64,000 bases of DNA from Gymnothorax reevesii (GCA_029721435.1 CM056573.1:149069947-149133946), one strand, 5' to 3'. Positions 33,795 to 45,375 are shown, counted from the first letter of the stretch. Notes: generated by a model from the sequence alone, not told the origin. Translations and numbers: made by a program.

Positions 33795-34040
33795 TCATAC
33801 TATCATGGTTGGATGTAAAAGGAGCATTAATCAAAGGGCCAGTTGTTTACGGCCAAAGAGTGGTCAAGGCTAGCCACTTTTTGCAAAAAACTGTGTGATA
33901 ACATGAAAAATAATCAAAAACCCACAACAATGCATTATATTAGTAAAACATTCAGGGAATCCGGAGAAATTTTTGCAGAAAAACCACTAGAAAAAAATAA
34001 ATACACAATAAGTAAGAAAATCCTCATGTGATTGCATATG
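33795..34040 (+). mobile_element. N-terminal fragment of a third Tc1-like family
   Basis: Translated pieces FCKKLCDNMKNNQKPTTMHY, then TFRESGEIFAEKP and ISKKIL resemble the leader/N-terminal part of a fish Tc1 transposase reading CDNM.NNQKPTTM. No catalytic domain follows. Confidence 0.55.
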
Positions 34041-35417
34041 ACATGTATTTTAGAGGGAAAAAAATAATTAAGCGATTTGGTTGGGTGGTTTGGGAGTAAG
34101 GCTTGCCACTGTACGGACCGTGATTTTGCTTTTCATGTCAATTCCATGGTAACAACGTAAATTAAAACCAATGGAATGGTACATTTTTGTGTTGAACAAA
34201 TAAACTGTAGTGTTATGATATCTGTGCTGGAACAAGGTCAATCAAATGAACCTGGGAAGCCCCCTTAACTAGGATCTTTTACTGTGGGATTAATTAAACT
34301 CTTTAATCACCTTCTGTCAGAAATGCATGCCATTACAAACTCATCCTCTGTGAGCATGCACATGCAGTCCTGATTGGACTAGAATTTCGAACAATGAATT
34401 TCAATTTGCTTAGAATTGCATGCAAAGAGGTGAATTATCTATAGCCGATTAAATTAAAGACAGGTTAACCAATAAGCTCTTGATTGGTATGTACACCTAG
34501 TCACCCATCCTAACCCACTGGAAGATATGGAAATATGGACCGGGCAAAATTTTCAATTTCAAGGGCACTGTGCCTGGTTCAAAGGTCAAATCCCCTAATG
34601 ACCCTTACCTTGCACACCTAACCCTCACAAGGAACCTGCATATTAAATTTGAAGCTGTTGGGTACATGCTTTTGGAAATATTGCCCAGACAAACGTTCAA
34701 GGTAAACGTGATAAGGTCAAATCCACTAATGACCCTTACATTGCACAGCTATCCCTCGCAAAGAACCTGCTTACTGAATTTGAAGTTCCTGTGGCCAACA
34801 CACTCGGAGAGAGATATGGCTTGGACAAATTATGGAGCTGCCGCCCACTCACCCAGATGCCACAGGGTATAACAATATCCCATCAGCTCATAAAGGGCTC
34901 TCGGGGAAAAAACCATTAATTGAGTGATACTTTAAACATTTCTTGTGCTGTTTTCAACTCAGTGTAGGTAGACGGTAATTTCCGGTGTTATGTATGAGTA
35001 TTTTATGTACAGCATTGTATATCATTTCTAAATGAAGATTTCTTACATGCGGTTTTTTTGCTGCCTTGCTGGTCAGCTATTTATTTTGTTCATCTGGCGC
35101 CCTCTAGTGGTGTGTCTGTAAAACATAATCTGATGGAATATCTCACTTCTATGTAAAGGACTAGTGCTTTCTAGAAGCTTCTGGCACCTTCCTACCTGGA
35201 GGGAGGGGGGGGGGGGGATTACCCTGGAAACCTGTGGATCTTTCCAGAATGTTGCTAGTCTATATAAATGCTGTGATTTTGAGGACAGCAGAGCACAGCA
35301 GAGAGAAGCAGAGTTTTGTTTTGACAACAGAGTTCTGTGCAAGGAATTCTGTGCATATTCGCATTTTACATATTGTCTCATACTGTCCCGAGACTCCACC
35401 TGATTGTCCACCTCAGA
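34041..35417. other. Mostly unassigned; two related ~82-bp blocks at 34580 and 34711
   Basis: 34580-34662 and 34711-34792 share AAGGTCAAATCC.CTAATGAC, TTGCACA.CTA and GAACCTGC with spacing of 131 bp, about 80% alike. 35030-35417 includes a G-run (35205-35218) and sequence upstream of the LINE fragment. No gene recognised. Confidence 0.45.
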
Positions 35418-36345
35418 TTCAGGAGGAGCAATGTGGGTTCTGTTCTGATTGTGGAACCGTGGACCAACTTTTTACCCTTGGACTGATACTGAAGGCTTCA
35501 TGCGAATTTGTTCATCCATTCTACGTGTTTTGTGGAATTGGAGAGGGTTTATGACCGTTACCGATGAGGTATCCTGAGACAGGAGCTGGGGGAATATGGA
35601 GTGACAGTGTCATTAGTTCTAGCCATCCGATCCCTGCACAACCAAAACAGGAGTTGTGTCCATGTTCTCAGAATTAATTCAGACTCCTTTCCAGTTAGTG
35701 TTGGACTCCACCAGGGGTTCGCCTTTTCACCTATTTTCTTCATGATGTTCACAAACAGGGTGTCAAGGCACAGCCCGGACTTCGAGGGTGTCCAGTTTGG
35801 TGGCCTCAGGATTGCATCTGTGCTGTTTGCAGATGATGTGGTTCTATTGGCTTCGTCGTGCTGTCACATCCAACACTCAGTGGAGCAGTTCGCAGCTGAG
35901 TATGAAGCAGTCAGAATGAGGATCAGCACCTCCAAATCCCAGGTCACGGCTCTCTGCTGGAAAAAGGTGGATTGGAGGGGGGGGTTATCCCAAGTCGAGG
36001 ATTTTAAGTTTCTCTGGGGGTAATGTACGAGTGAGGGTAAAATGGAGCGTGTGATTTACAGGCGGATCGGTGCAGCATCTGCAGAAAAGTAAGCATCGCA
36101 CCTGTCCATCATGGTGAAGAAGGAGCTGAGTTTAAGGGAAAGCTCTTGATTTACTGGGCGATTTCTGTTCCAAACCTCACCTTTGGTCATAAGCTCTGGG
36201 TAGTGACCGAAAGAATAAGATCGCGAATACAAGCGGCCAACACTACCTTTCTGTGCAGGGTGGCTTGCCTGACCCTTAGGGACAGGGTGAGGAGCTCAGA
36301 CATCAGAGAGAGGCTCACAGTAGAATCGCTGCTCCTTTGTGTTGA
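35418..36345 (+). pseudogene. Non-LTR reverse transcriptase fragment
   Basis: Starts abruptly inside the polymerase with EEQCGFCSDCGTVDQLFTLG. After frameshifts near 35530-35600 it continues SLVLAIRSLHNQ, VGLHQGFAFSPIFFM (the usual QGCPLSP block, with C to F), then the palm box LFADDVVLLAS (FADD, about 35828-35839) and MRISTSKSQVTAL. After 36022 another frame gives FGHKLWVVTERIRSRIQAAN and LRDRVRSSDIRERL. This is a widespread fish LINE; I cannot place its clade securely (RTE-, Rex- or Tx1-like). No endonuclease or 3' tail is visible. Dead. Confidence 0.85.
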
Positions 36346-37593
36346 AAGTACGGTTCATTTTATAAAATTCCAATACGGTTGATGGCAGTATGCACCTAGG
36401 TGGTTTTTAAATAGGGAAATATACACAAAGAAGCAGCTACAAAAGTTGATCTCTTTCATCACTTAAACTGCCAGACTTGCGCAGTGCGTCCTGCACTTTT
36501 AAAATATTGCAGCCGCATTTTTTTAGTTTGTTATGGCACTGTTCTATTGTGTTGCGATAACTACAGAAATGTAAACACTTGAAAATTATTCCATAAATCT
36601 CCACATATCAGTATGTACAATCAAGTTGTGATTGTATGTTTTTGTCTGCCCAAATTTCAAGCAAGCATTAAATTTCATCTGCCCAAATTTCCAGCAAGTG
36701 TTTCATTTCTTTATATGACCAGAGATATCCTTTTGCCGCTTTATGTGTTAGAACAAATGAGTCAAATAGTTTGGATGTTATGTAGTAGTCCACTTCTGTG
36801 CTCGAGTACGGTTGCTTTCACATTTGGTATGAGTATGGATGAACCGTGCCCGAGACCTCCACTCCCAAGCGGAATCGCATACCGTGCCCAAGCATGGTAC
36901 GTTAGTGTTCACACTTACCAAATAAAACGGACATTGGGGTCATTGCTCAGATACGCGCCCGAGGCCCTGGTATGAAAACACCCTGTCATGGATTTGTCTA
37001 CCCGCCGGATGCCAAACTGCAATCCAGCGGGAGCTAGGACCATGGGCCAAAAGATAAAATCAATAAAATCAAAACCCAGAACTGCACCATGATGGGAAAA
37101 GTTCGTTAATATCAATTTAGTCAGTCAGATTAACACACTAATGGCCTTAATTTCGTAATGAAGAAATTTGGATTTCAGAATGCAAACACATTTCTAATGC
37201 CATTTATACATGCAGTCTTGCTTTGAAGGTTTTCTTCTCATGCAGTTGAAAAAAATACAGCGTGAGGAGTGTTGCTATTGCGCAGGAAGTGCAATGCAAC
37301 ATTAATATGTAATAAAAAATATGGCAGGTTCTGAAGTTTAGGTCTCACATTTTTGGCCAGGTTTTTTTTTTCCTGACTGCAATTTTCATGGCAGTAGACT
37401 GCTCATGCTAATTAACACTCATATTCTTGAAAATATTAAAATAAACTTTGCTAACTCTATGAATAAACTGTAGATGTGAGAGTAAATCACACTGAACTGT
37501 TCAGCAATTGTGTAACAATTATTGGCACAATACATTCTATGAGGTTAATCATTAATGACAAATATGACAATCTTATCAGTTATGTTGTAAAAC
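36346..37593. other. Unassigned; possible MITE around 36790-36985
   Basis: 36790-36985 repeats CGTGCCCGAG/CGTGCCCAAG-type words and contains TTTCACA / GTATGAAAAC-type ends, suggestive of a non-autonomous DNA element, but I cannot pair the termini. Nothing else recognised. Confidence 0.35.
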
Positions 37594-37846
37594 TTAACAA
37601 AGAATTGCCTCAAGATCACCCCCGAGTCCAGTGACCCAGGAGTCAGAATCAGAACTGATGCTTGAGTCATCAGGGCTACAGACCCCCCTAGGCCCTTCCT
37701 CATCTGTCTGAGAGAGTCCTCCCGCTTCCATAATCTCAGCTCCACAATTCTTGATTTGTGTAACTTTACGCCTGCTATGCCTCATATCCTCTTTAGCCCC
37801 TGCGTTGACTCTGATGTCACAAGAAACATCATCGGCTTTGCCTTAA
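37594..37846 (-). other. Unidentified acidic open frame of about 83 codons
   Basis: After an in-frame stop the minus strand is open through RHSRRKVTQIKNCGAEIMEA, then QTDEEGPRGV and SSISSDSDSWVTGLGGDLEA and ends ILC-stop. A basic block followed by a Ser/Asp-rich acidic block looks like real protein (casein-kinase-type acidic cluster) rather than random translation. An upstream minus segment (about 38265-38165) is also open (VDGTVSELMRREVLGLGL). It could be a terminal exon, a retrogene fragment or a retroelement ORF. No start or splice signal is certain. Confidence 0.35.
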
Positions 37847-38544
37847 CTTATCTCAGGCTGGCTACCCATTTACATTGAGAATGTGCTGTCAGTGCACTGG
37901 ATGGCAAGCCAGTGGGATCCTGTGCAGTCATCCAAATTGCTCCCCGAATTCTTGTTTTTTTTTACCTTTTGGAGCTGCGAATCAAGAAATGCAGGTCATC
38001 ATGCTGCTCCAATCTCCAGCATACACCCTGGTCTTTGGTGTCCCATAATTTTGACCGCACAACTCCACCATCTGCTGGTCAGCCCAGGAGCTCACTGCCA
38101 GATAACCTCAGTGCCAGAGGACATGCTTCTAGCAGCCCTATGCCACCACCACTGCGGGGAGTCTGTCTATCTCCCTTCAGCCTTTCGTTCTTGTGGTACG
38201 AGGACCTGACTGAAGTCTTCTTTAAGACCCAAGCCAAGTACCTCCCTTCTCATCAATTCAGAGACAGTGCCATCAACTAGCTTTCAGGTATCCCACCTAC
38301 ATAACATCATTTGTGGTCCGTCAGTGGAGAAAATCCAAACCATGGAGGTGCACGCTTAGGAGGCACTGGGATTCATTCGCTGGTATACTTCACCACTGTC
38401 CTACAGTTTCTTTTTCTTGTCAGAGGAAGATTAAGTTCTGTGTCCCAGTATCAGCAGCCATGCCCTCCATGCAGTGATGGTGAGGTACCACTACCCACTC
38501 CCTCTGTTACCCACTTCTTCCTAATACTGGACTGAAAAGCCACA
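37847..38544. other. Unassigned, moderate GC
   Basis: Overlapping plus frames at 37883-38280 have no recognisable motif. The minus strand has a short open stretch mentioned with 37594-37846. Confidence 0.35.
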
Positions 38545-39310
38545 TTTCCAGTGAACGCGAAACAAAATTTCTCGTTGCTCTATTCACGAGAGTTTGACTG
38601 CGCAATCATTTCTATTTTTTCACTTTCAAGTTTCCCCCCCTGTTCACGTGAAGATCCCATTCACTTCTATGGCAGAGGATTGACTGGAGAATTCATGCCG
38701 CCAACCAATAACTATGCAAGTTGAGCCATGTTTACATTCAAGGTGCGGGGGGTACCTCCTGCAATTGCTAAGAATCATCAACAAGATGATGACGCTGATG
38801 TTGCAATGGTAACATCACAAACATTTTACTTCATGAACACCGTGCCTGCTCGCGAATAATAATATTCACAAAGCTGATGATGATGTCATATCCAATGTTG
38901 AGCTAGACCATTATTTTTTGTGACACTGGGATCCATAGATTATGTGACACTGCTAGCTTGCTAGCTAGCAAGCTAGATAGCTGGCATTCCCATAATCTCA
39001 AGCAATGCAGCTAACTGCAGTTTGAATACAAAGCAAGATATCTTAGCATGCCAATGTAGTTGCCAGTAGCAATGAGAACACTGCTAATTCATGCAAATTT
39101 TTCACTAAAGAATACTTTGAAGGGGAGCAAAATACAAATTTTGAGCATTCACCCTGTTCGTGCGAGCCACTCACCTCACGTCCCACCGCATCTCTTGCGT
39201 GATTCGCGTCGGCCGGCGTGAACTAGCGTCTTTTCACGTGTATTCACGTCTTTGCATTGACTTTGAATGTAATCTGAACGTGCAAAATATTGTTTCGCGT
39301 TACATGGAAA
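38545..39310. mobile_element. Candidate non-autonomous DNA transposon
   Basis: The ends TTTCC.GTGAACGCGAAACA (38545) and, inverted, TGTTTCGCGTTACATGGAAA (39291-39310) match at about 22 of 26 positions. The interior is non-coding and includes a perfect 24-bp palindrome built of CTAGCTTG/CAAGCTAG at 38953-38976. Target duplication unclear; family unknown. Confidence 0.5.
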
Positions 39311-39364
39311 CGCAACATAACAGTGCTTATAATTTAATTGGCCACCAGTGGCTATTATGAGCAT

Positions 39365-39520
39365 TAGGCGATACCCTACGGTTCCACGAATGCACCACAG
39401 AGTTCCAGGCTTTTGTCAAGAATGTATTCCAGGAAATACTTCAGTGGTTGTGTCTATTGGTGACATCCTTATACACTTTGCCATTCTACAGGAACACGTT
39501 GCCAAAGTCCAAGCAGTCCT
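39365..39520 (+). pseudogene. Fragment of a Gypsy reverse transcriptase
   Basis: Translated fragments (VVVSIGDILIHFAILQEHVA and KVQAVL) follow the order of the Gypsy palm region, where a YLDDIL box is followed by SLEEHV..V..VL. Here the active-site box is degraded (SIGDIL). It directly adjoins the start of the L2 fragment at 39525. Confidence 0.55.
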
Positions 39521-39524
39521 GAGT

Positions 39525-40135
39525 ACCAGTCCTACTTTTACTGCAACAACTTCCACAAAATTCATTGAGGTTTTCCCATCTTATTTTGAGCATCCAGTCC
39601 GTCCCCTCTATATTGACGATACAGATGAAAAGTTTGCTGATGCTCTCCGTAGTACCCTTAATGTGGTTGCGCCACTGAAATACTTTCGTATAAAAAGTTA
39701 CTCAAAAGAAGAGGCCATTAACGTGGTACACTGACCAGACACGGACTCTACAGCAAAAATCTTGTCAACTAGAACACAATTGGTGCTCCACTAAATTCCA
39801 GGTATTCCATGGTGCTTGGAAAGAGAGCCTTGTTGCATATGAGCATTTTTTTGTTCAAAACCGTGGCCAAGTTAATTAACAATCTTGCTACAAGTAACCC
39901 TTAAATTCCAGTCTCTTGCAGCAGTGATGATTTTTTAAATATCTTTAGTGGCAAAATTATTGGAGAGAAGATCACTGCTTCCCTACCAGTTTGCAATGGA
40001 GTTTCTCATGATATGGAGTCTTCCACAATACACAAAAACCAATTTGAATCCCTTTCTCCTATATCCCTGAGTGAACTAGCCAAATTAGTTGTTACTTCCA
40101 AATCATCTTATATCTTGGATCCCATCCCCACAAAA
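39525..40135 (+). mobile_element. L2-type LINE, 5' piece (split by the 40136-45953 insertion)
   Basis: Encodes the ORF2 region between endonuclease and polymerase in fragments (TLNVVAPLK, then WYTDQTRTLQQK, FQVFHGAWKESLVAYEHFF, then SISELAKLVV-type and LDPIPTK). 39781-40100 aligns with 14089-14470 of the other L2 copy except for small deletions. The reading of ORF2 breaks at PIPTK and resumes at 45954 with LMKELLPI, proving that the two pieces were one element. Confidence 0.88.
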
Positions 40136-40355
40136 ATGAGTGTAACTAGTTCAGGCAGGAAACTCGAGAAGAGCTACGTCAGCTGACAGCAGCCTGGTAA
40201 GCTACCAGCACGTCAGCACCAGCAGGCAAACAATTGGAGGATACACATCACGAGGTCATGCAGCGGTCTATTTGAAAGACGTCAAGCTCACTTGCTTCCG
40301 CTGCTGTTCGCAATGACGCTTCATGCTATGCAACATGCTGTTTGGTTTTTGCTTG
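40136..40355 (+). repeat. Split direct repeat A1
   Basis: Left terminal repeat, starting ATGAGTGTAACTAGTTCAGG and ending GTTTGGTTTTTGCTTG. Identical by eye to A2. Confidence 0.9.
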
Positions 40356-40559
40356 ATGTTTATACTGGCGCTTGCAGCAGTCCCTCGCTACGCAGATTGC
40401 TTTTGCTGTCTTTGTTGGTTATTATGCAGCTATTCTGTTTCTGCTACGTTTACAATATGTTGTTGCTTGTGCTTCTTCTTGGCTTTTGGCGTGTATTCTC
40501 TGTGTTCCAGGATTAATGGGCGCCTGATGAAATTGAACTAGCCTACTGCTGCCATCATA

Positions 40560-42720
40560 TTTTATCTTGTTAGAGTTGCGACCGCGCGTGAACGCCCCTC
40601 AAACGCTATTTTTAAATCGAAAATCCAAGATAATTCTGATTCAAGTGAGGGTCCTCCTATAAGTCAAAATGACGGTCTATGGACTGATTCAGTTGGAGAC
40701 CTGGTTCCTGTCTAGACGCGGAACGCCAATTTCTCCAAACCGACGGGGTCCGTTTACCACATCGGCAGCTTCTGTGCAACCCTGGAATCCAATTATGCAG
40801 GTAATTTTAAATTTTGCGATTAATTCTGCTTTATGTGCTACATTGTTGACGGAAGGCTGCTTAATTGTGGATATAAATCTGTTCCTTTTAGTTGCTAAGC
40901 ATGCCCCTGTCTCTCATAAATTAAATAAATTTAATAAAATACAAACACTGGACTTTAATAGCACGAGGGCAGTGCATGGATACTTATGCGATCTTTTCCT
41001 TCAAGATTCATGAATTGTGCGCTGACCTAGTGTTTGTTTTGCCTCACAGAGAGGGTGGTACTTTTATTCATAGCCCTAGTTTTTCTGTGAAGCGTTTTGT
41101 ACTAGGATTTAATTCCTAATTTGCAAACTTGAATGGTATGGCAGTCGCGCTCGGGCTGTAGTTTGCGGACTACGTCAGGGACCTGAAAATCGCTAAATTC
41201 CATGCTTTTATGCCTGTTGAAATGGTGTGGTTATATCGTGATGTTCGGATGATCATAGGTGAACATAACGTCAGAAAGTGGTTTGCGTCGTGGTGATTCA
41301 TTGTTGCAGATGGATGTTTGACAGCAGACATTAACAGGGTATATGGGCAACAATGTTGACTATACTGCCTGGATTGCTGTTATTGTTAACAAGTAACGGG
41401 TGGAAACCTTATGAATACTCACTCATACGACTACGCGGCGCGAAGAATTCCTGTTTCCTCAATTCTACAATCTTTCTGGCCAACTGATTTTTTTTTTAAA
41501 AAATAAAACTCCCCAAGTCATTGCTTCAATTTTATGCAAAATTAGTCCGCATTTATTTTTTAACAGTCGACTGCATACATGATTTATCGAGTTGAGTAAG
41601 GTTTTGTCCATTGTAAATGCGCCTAAGACCCAACTGAGCATGAATGTTCGTTTCCGTCTATGGTTTGTTCAGTACCGGAGCATTAAGCTGTTTCCATTAA
41701 TACGGCTGAAGTCCGGCTGCTACAGGCACGGGACATCGCATGCGCCCCATGGTGCGTCCTCGGTGTTCCTTCTAAACGGCTGAACTCCGCTATTCCTCCG
41801 TTTTCGTCCTCATGGCAGGACCCGACGCAGCACTACTTAAACAGCACCTCATGGAGGACGAAGAGCTCATATCATAATTATTAAAATCAACACTTCAATA
41901 CAGAAGAAGAAACTAACTCAAAGAAAGCACTGTTAAAGATGATAAGATGAAAAAGATGGCTGGAATTATGTTCTGTTGAATGTTGGTCTGATTCTGAAGC
42001 TTCGGCTTCATCTTCTGAATTTTAAGAATTAGATGACATGTTAGTATGTCATATTAAAACCACCAGGCCTACTCTGTTATCTCCTAACAAATTTAAGCGC
42101 GTGACACGCATGAACACTTCTGCTGAACCGGAATCACACAGGTACCGTGGCATTTTTAAGCTCAGATCCTAATTTAACAGCAGTATGCATTTGATCACTG
42201 AGAACGGTAAATACATGTATGTTGCTGCTGAAACTTCGGCTCGGCTCTGAACAGGGCAATAAATGCACATTGCTTCAAAGGTACTCATTTGTTAACAAAA
42301 TAAAGTGGGGTAACCCCTTTGAACTTTAGGAAATTCCTCATACGATTCGTGTGCGTTGGAGCTGGAATCGCTCCCTTAAGAGGACTCGGTGGGTATTATC
42401 AGTGTCTGAGATCCTTGCACATTATAACCTTTTTGCAGCGTAAAATATGGCGTCATGGTTAGCTCGGTATTCGTTCATTAGTGTTTGCTCGTCGCTCATG
42501 TCTGCTGCAGCCGGCCTCTTCTGGTTCAGTGTTCTATTAAGACTCGCAAACTTGCAACCTTTTACATTAGCTGTCGGTATTGTTTTAAATATAAAAACCA
42601 AAGTTCTTGGTATTGCGCATTAGAATACAATATGCAGTTCCGAAGGCAATTTTCTGAGCTTTTCCAAAACTGTGAACTTGTATCCAATCCAGTTTTGTTC
42701 CCTTCATGACTCAGAATTCC
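40560..42720 (+). pseudogene. Unidentified broken reading frames inside the split-repeat element
   Basis: Stretches look formerly coding. 40569-40700 is open (VATARERPSNAIFKSKIQDN, then SEGPPISQ). 40976-41360 is open with three stops (LVFVLPHREGGTFIHS, FADYVRDLKIAKFHAF, then MPVEMVWLYRDVRMIIGEHN). 41985-42165 gives WSDSEASASSSEF and TTRPTLLSPNKFKRVTRMNT. 42290-42440 gives NKIKWGNPFEL and RVRWSWNRSLKRTRWVLS. I do not recognise any as Gag, polymerase or tyrosine recombinase. Frameshifts and stops are frequent although the terminal repeats are pristine, so the coding part was dead before the last move. No function is proposed. Confidence 0.4.
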
Positions 42721-43014
42721 AAGGATTTGTAAGATTGATAAAGTAGCTGTTTTGGATTTTATTCTTTAGTCTGGGAGAATTGATGGAATAACCTACCATT
42801 CAAATGTTGCCGTCAGAAATGTAATGTTTTGCTTTGCTATAGTGTGCATTATCAAATAATCTGTACTAGAGAGCAGCTCACTGGTTATACCAGGAGTAGC
42901 AGGTATAATAATTAGCAGGTATAATTGATTAGTTAATTGCCTTAATTGGCAAAAGCACTTTTTAAAATCTGAAGTTTCTGCGGCATCTCTAATTTCACAA
43001 GATGGACCTCCCCC

Positions 43015-43015
<1 letters not shown>

Positions 43016-43046
<31 letters not shown>
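43016..43046 (+). repeat. Poly-A tract (31 bp)
   Basis: A-run followed by GAAATGAATGAATAAATAAT. Could be the tail of a retroposed sequence upstream, or a simple repeat. 42780-43015 shows no recognisable body. Confidence 0.8.
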
Positions 43047-43048
<2 letters not shown>

Positions 43049-43317
43049 AATGAATGAATAAATAATAACTTGGCACCCTGTGTGAAACATTCTCTCTACT
43101 GCATGAGAATTTGTTTTTGTATATAACCCTTTTATTCAATTAGTCATCGAAATTTGAAGAAATACAACCTTCATTACACACCGGCCTTCAGGACCAGAAT
43201 TGTCCTCATGAAACTCGTGGTTTTGGGGGTTTTGAAGTATGATGAATCATTACTTGCTGAAACTAAGGATTAAAGGTACTTGATGGTTTCTTTCTAGTAG
43301 AATTATAATGCAACAAG

Positions 43318-43893
43318 CGGATGGAGGGGCGTTGACTGTTTATTACCAATTGTTCCTAAATTCTTACTTGGCACTCGAGACAATACAGTATTTCTATTTT
43401 ATGCAGTAGTTTTATCCAGTGCCTCACCCCCCTTTTTTTTTCTCTGTGTCTCTTTCTGAGGATCTTTCCCTCCACTACGGAGTCCTGGACCATCTGAGCC
43501 CTGTCCTTCAACATAAGCGCTGGTTGCTGCTGTCCTAATCTGGTCCGGATCCAGTTCAGCTCCTTCCTCGACATCCCACTTCCTGGAGCTAGACACCACT
43601 GTTTTGATGCCATTTTATTCTATTATTGCTTTAATTAGCTAGCCCGCGGAGGATGGGCTCCCCACTATAGCCAGGTTCCTCCTGAGATTTCTTCCCACTG
43701 GGGAGTTTTTTCTCACCACTGTTTGATGATTTTTGTTCCTACTGAGAGTCTTTTGCCTCATTTTGCTCTAGTGGGGATTAGGTTGGGCACTGCCCTTTCA
43801 TTTATTTAATCGCTCAACATAAAGCGTCTTTGTGATAGTCTGTGAAAAGCGCTATACAAATAATTGAATAGAAAAATTTGAATTGAATTAAAA
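43318..43893 (+). mobile_element. L2-type LINE 3'-end fragment
   Basis: Begins GCGGATGGAGGGGCGTTGAC (cf. 16129 and 47780), includes TAGCCCGCGGAGGATGGGCT and CTCCTGAGATTTCTTCCCAC, and ends AAAAGCGCTATACAAATAAT plus TTGAAT repeats. It is cargo inside the split-repeat element and a third copy of the same LINE 3' UTR in the window. Confidence 0.92.
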
Positions 43894-43930
43894 ATAATAA
43901 ATTGCTTGCGCAGGTGGTTGGCTGGCCATA

Positions 43931-45350
43931 CTTAATGGTAGAATGTCCATACTTGATCCAGGCAATCTGCATTGGTGGCAGCAGACGTGCGCTAAAGGCT
44001 GGGCAGCCTTTAGCAGCCAATGTTTGACCCTGGATATCTCTATGGACTTCCTGGTTGTCCAGGAGGCAGTGGGTGCTCCGGCTGTACACATAGTTTTCTC
44101 ACTAGGTAGAATGTTCTTCAGGACCAAGATGATGTTCATCTTGCCTCCCGCATCTGTAAGGGTTGCAGACGTGCACTAGAGGGAGCGGCATGCGCCTATT
44201 CTCTAGAGGATCTGGCCAAGCATCCAGACTAACAGTGAGGCCCTGCCCGCAAGTACAGATGTGTGGGCACCAAGCGGTGTGTTCCTTGGAGAACGTGCCT
44301 AACGGGTCCCCGCAGTGGAACCAGGCAACACATGGGAGGTCATGTAACATTAATGGTAAGATGTCCCTTTTGATCCAGGTAATCTGCATTGGTGGCAGCA
44401 GACGTGCGCTAAAGGCTGGGCAGCCTTTAGCAGCCAATGTTTGACCCTGGATATCTCTATGGACTTCCTGGTTGTCCAGGAGGCAGTGGGTGCTCCGGCT
44501 GTACACATAGTTTTCTCACTAGGTAGAATGTTCTTCAGGACCAAGATGATGTTCATCTTGCCTCCCGCATCTGTAAGGGTTGCAGACGTGCACTAGAGGG
44601 AGCGGCGTGCGCCTATTCTCTAGAGGATCTGGCCAAGCATCCAGACTAACAGTGAGGCCCTGCCCGCAAGTACAGATGTGAGGGCACTAAGCGGTGTGTT
44701 TTCTGGAGAATGAGCCTAACGGGTCCCCGCAGTGGAACCAGGCAACACATGGGAGGTCATGTAACATTAATGGTAGAATGTCCATTTTGATCCAGGTAAT
44801 CTGCATTGGTGGCAGCAGACGTGCGCTAAAGGCTGGGCAGCCTTTAGCAGCCAATGTTTGACCCTGGATATCTCTATGGACTTCCTGGTTATCCAGGAGG
44901 CAGTGGGTGCTCCGGCTGTACACATAGTTTTTCTCACTAGGTAGAATGTTTTCTCAGGACCAAGATGATGCTTCATCTTGCCTCCCGCATCTGTAGGGGT
45001 TGCAGACGTGCACTAGAGGGAGCGGCATGCGCCTATTCTCTAGAGGATCTGGCAAGCATCCAGACTAACAGTGAGGCCCTGCCCGCAAGTACAGATGTGA
45101 GGGCACCAAGCGGTGTGTTCTTGAGGAAACAAGCCTAACGGGTCCCCGCAGTGGAACCAGGCTACACATGGTGAGGTAATGTACATTAATGATCATATAT
45201 CCATTCTTGATCCAGGTTATCTGCATTGATGATAGTAAAACTACACTAAATACTTTGCAGCCTTTAGTAGTCAATGTTTTGACCCTGGACATCTCTATGG
45301 ATTTCATGGTCATTCAGGAGGCAGTGGGTACTCCACTGTATAAATGGTTT
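43931..45350 (+). repeat. Satellite-like array, 417-bp unit, about 3.4 copies
   Basis: The word AATCTGCATTGGTGGCAGCA recurs at 43964, 44381, 44798 and (diverged) 45218, giving periods of 417, 417 and 420. The first three units are about 97% alike; the fourth is markedly diverged and truncated, and runs into B1. Each unit contains the inverted repeat GCTAAAGG...CCTTTAGC. Frames repeat with the units (MYSRSTHCLLDNQEVHRD on minus) but are not conserved in the fourth, so I do not call a gene. Confidence 0.92.
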
Positions 45351-45375
45351 AGCACTTGGCGGTGGTTGCTGTTTT

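Noticed and set aside
36790..36985. A bounded MITE rich in CGTGCCC words
   Set aside because: I could not pair inverted ends or a target duplication, so it is left as a hint only.
40292..40541. Cys/Leu-rich plus frames as a small membrane protein
   Set aside because: They begin inside repeat A1, overlap each other in two frames and have biased composition without conservation evidence.
43814..45313. Repeated minus frames starting MYSRSTHCLLDNQEVHRD as a gene family
   Set aside because: They repeat only because the 417-bp unit repeats; the fourth unit breaks the frame and no domain is visible.
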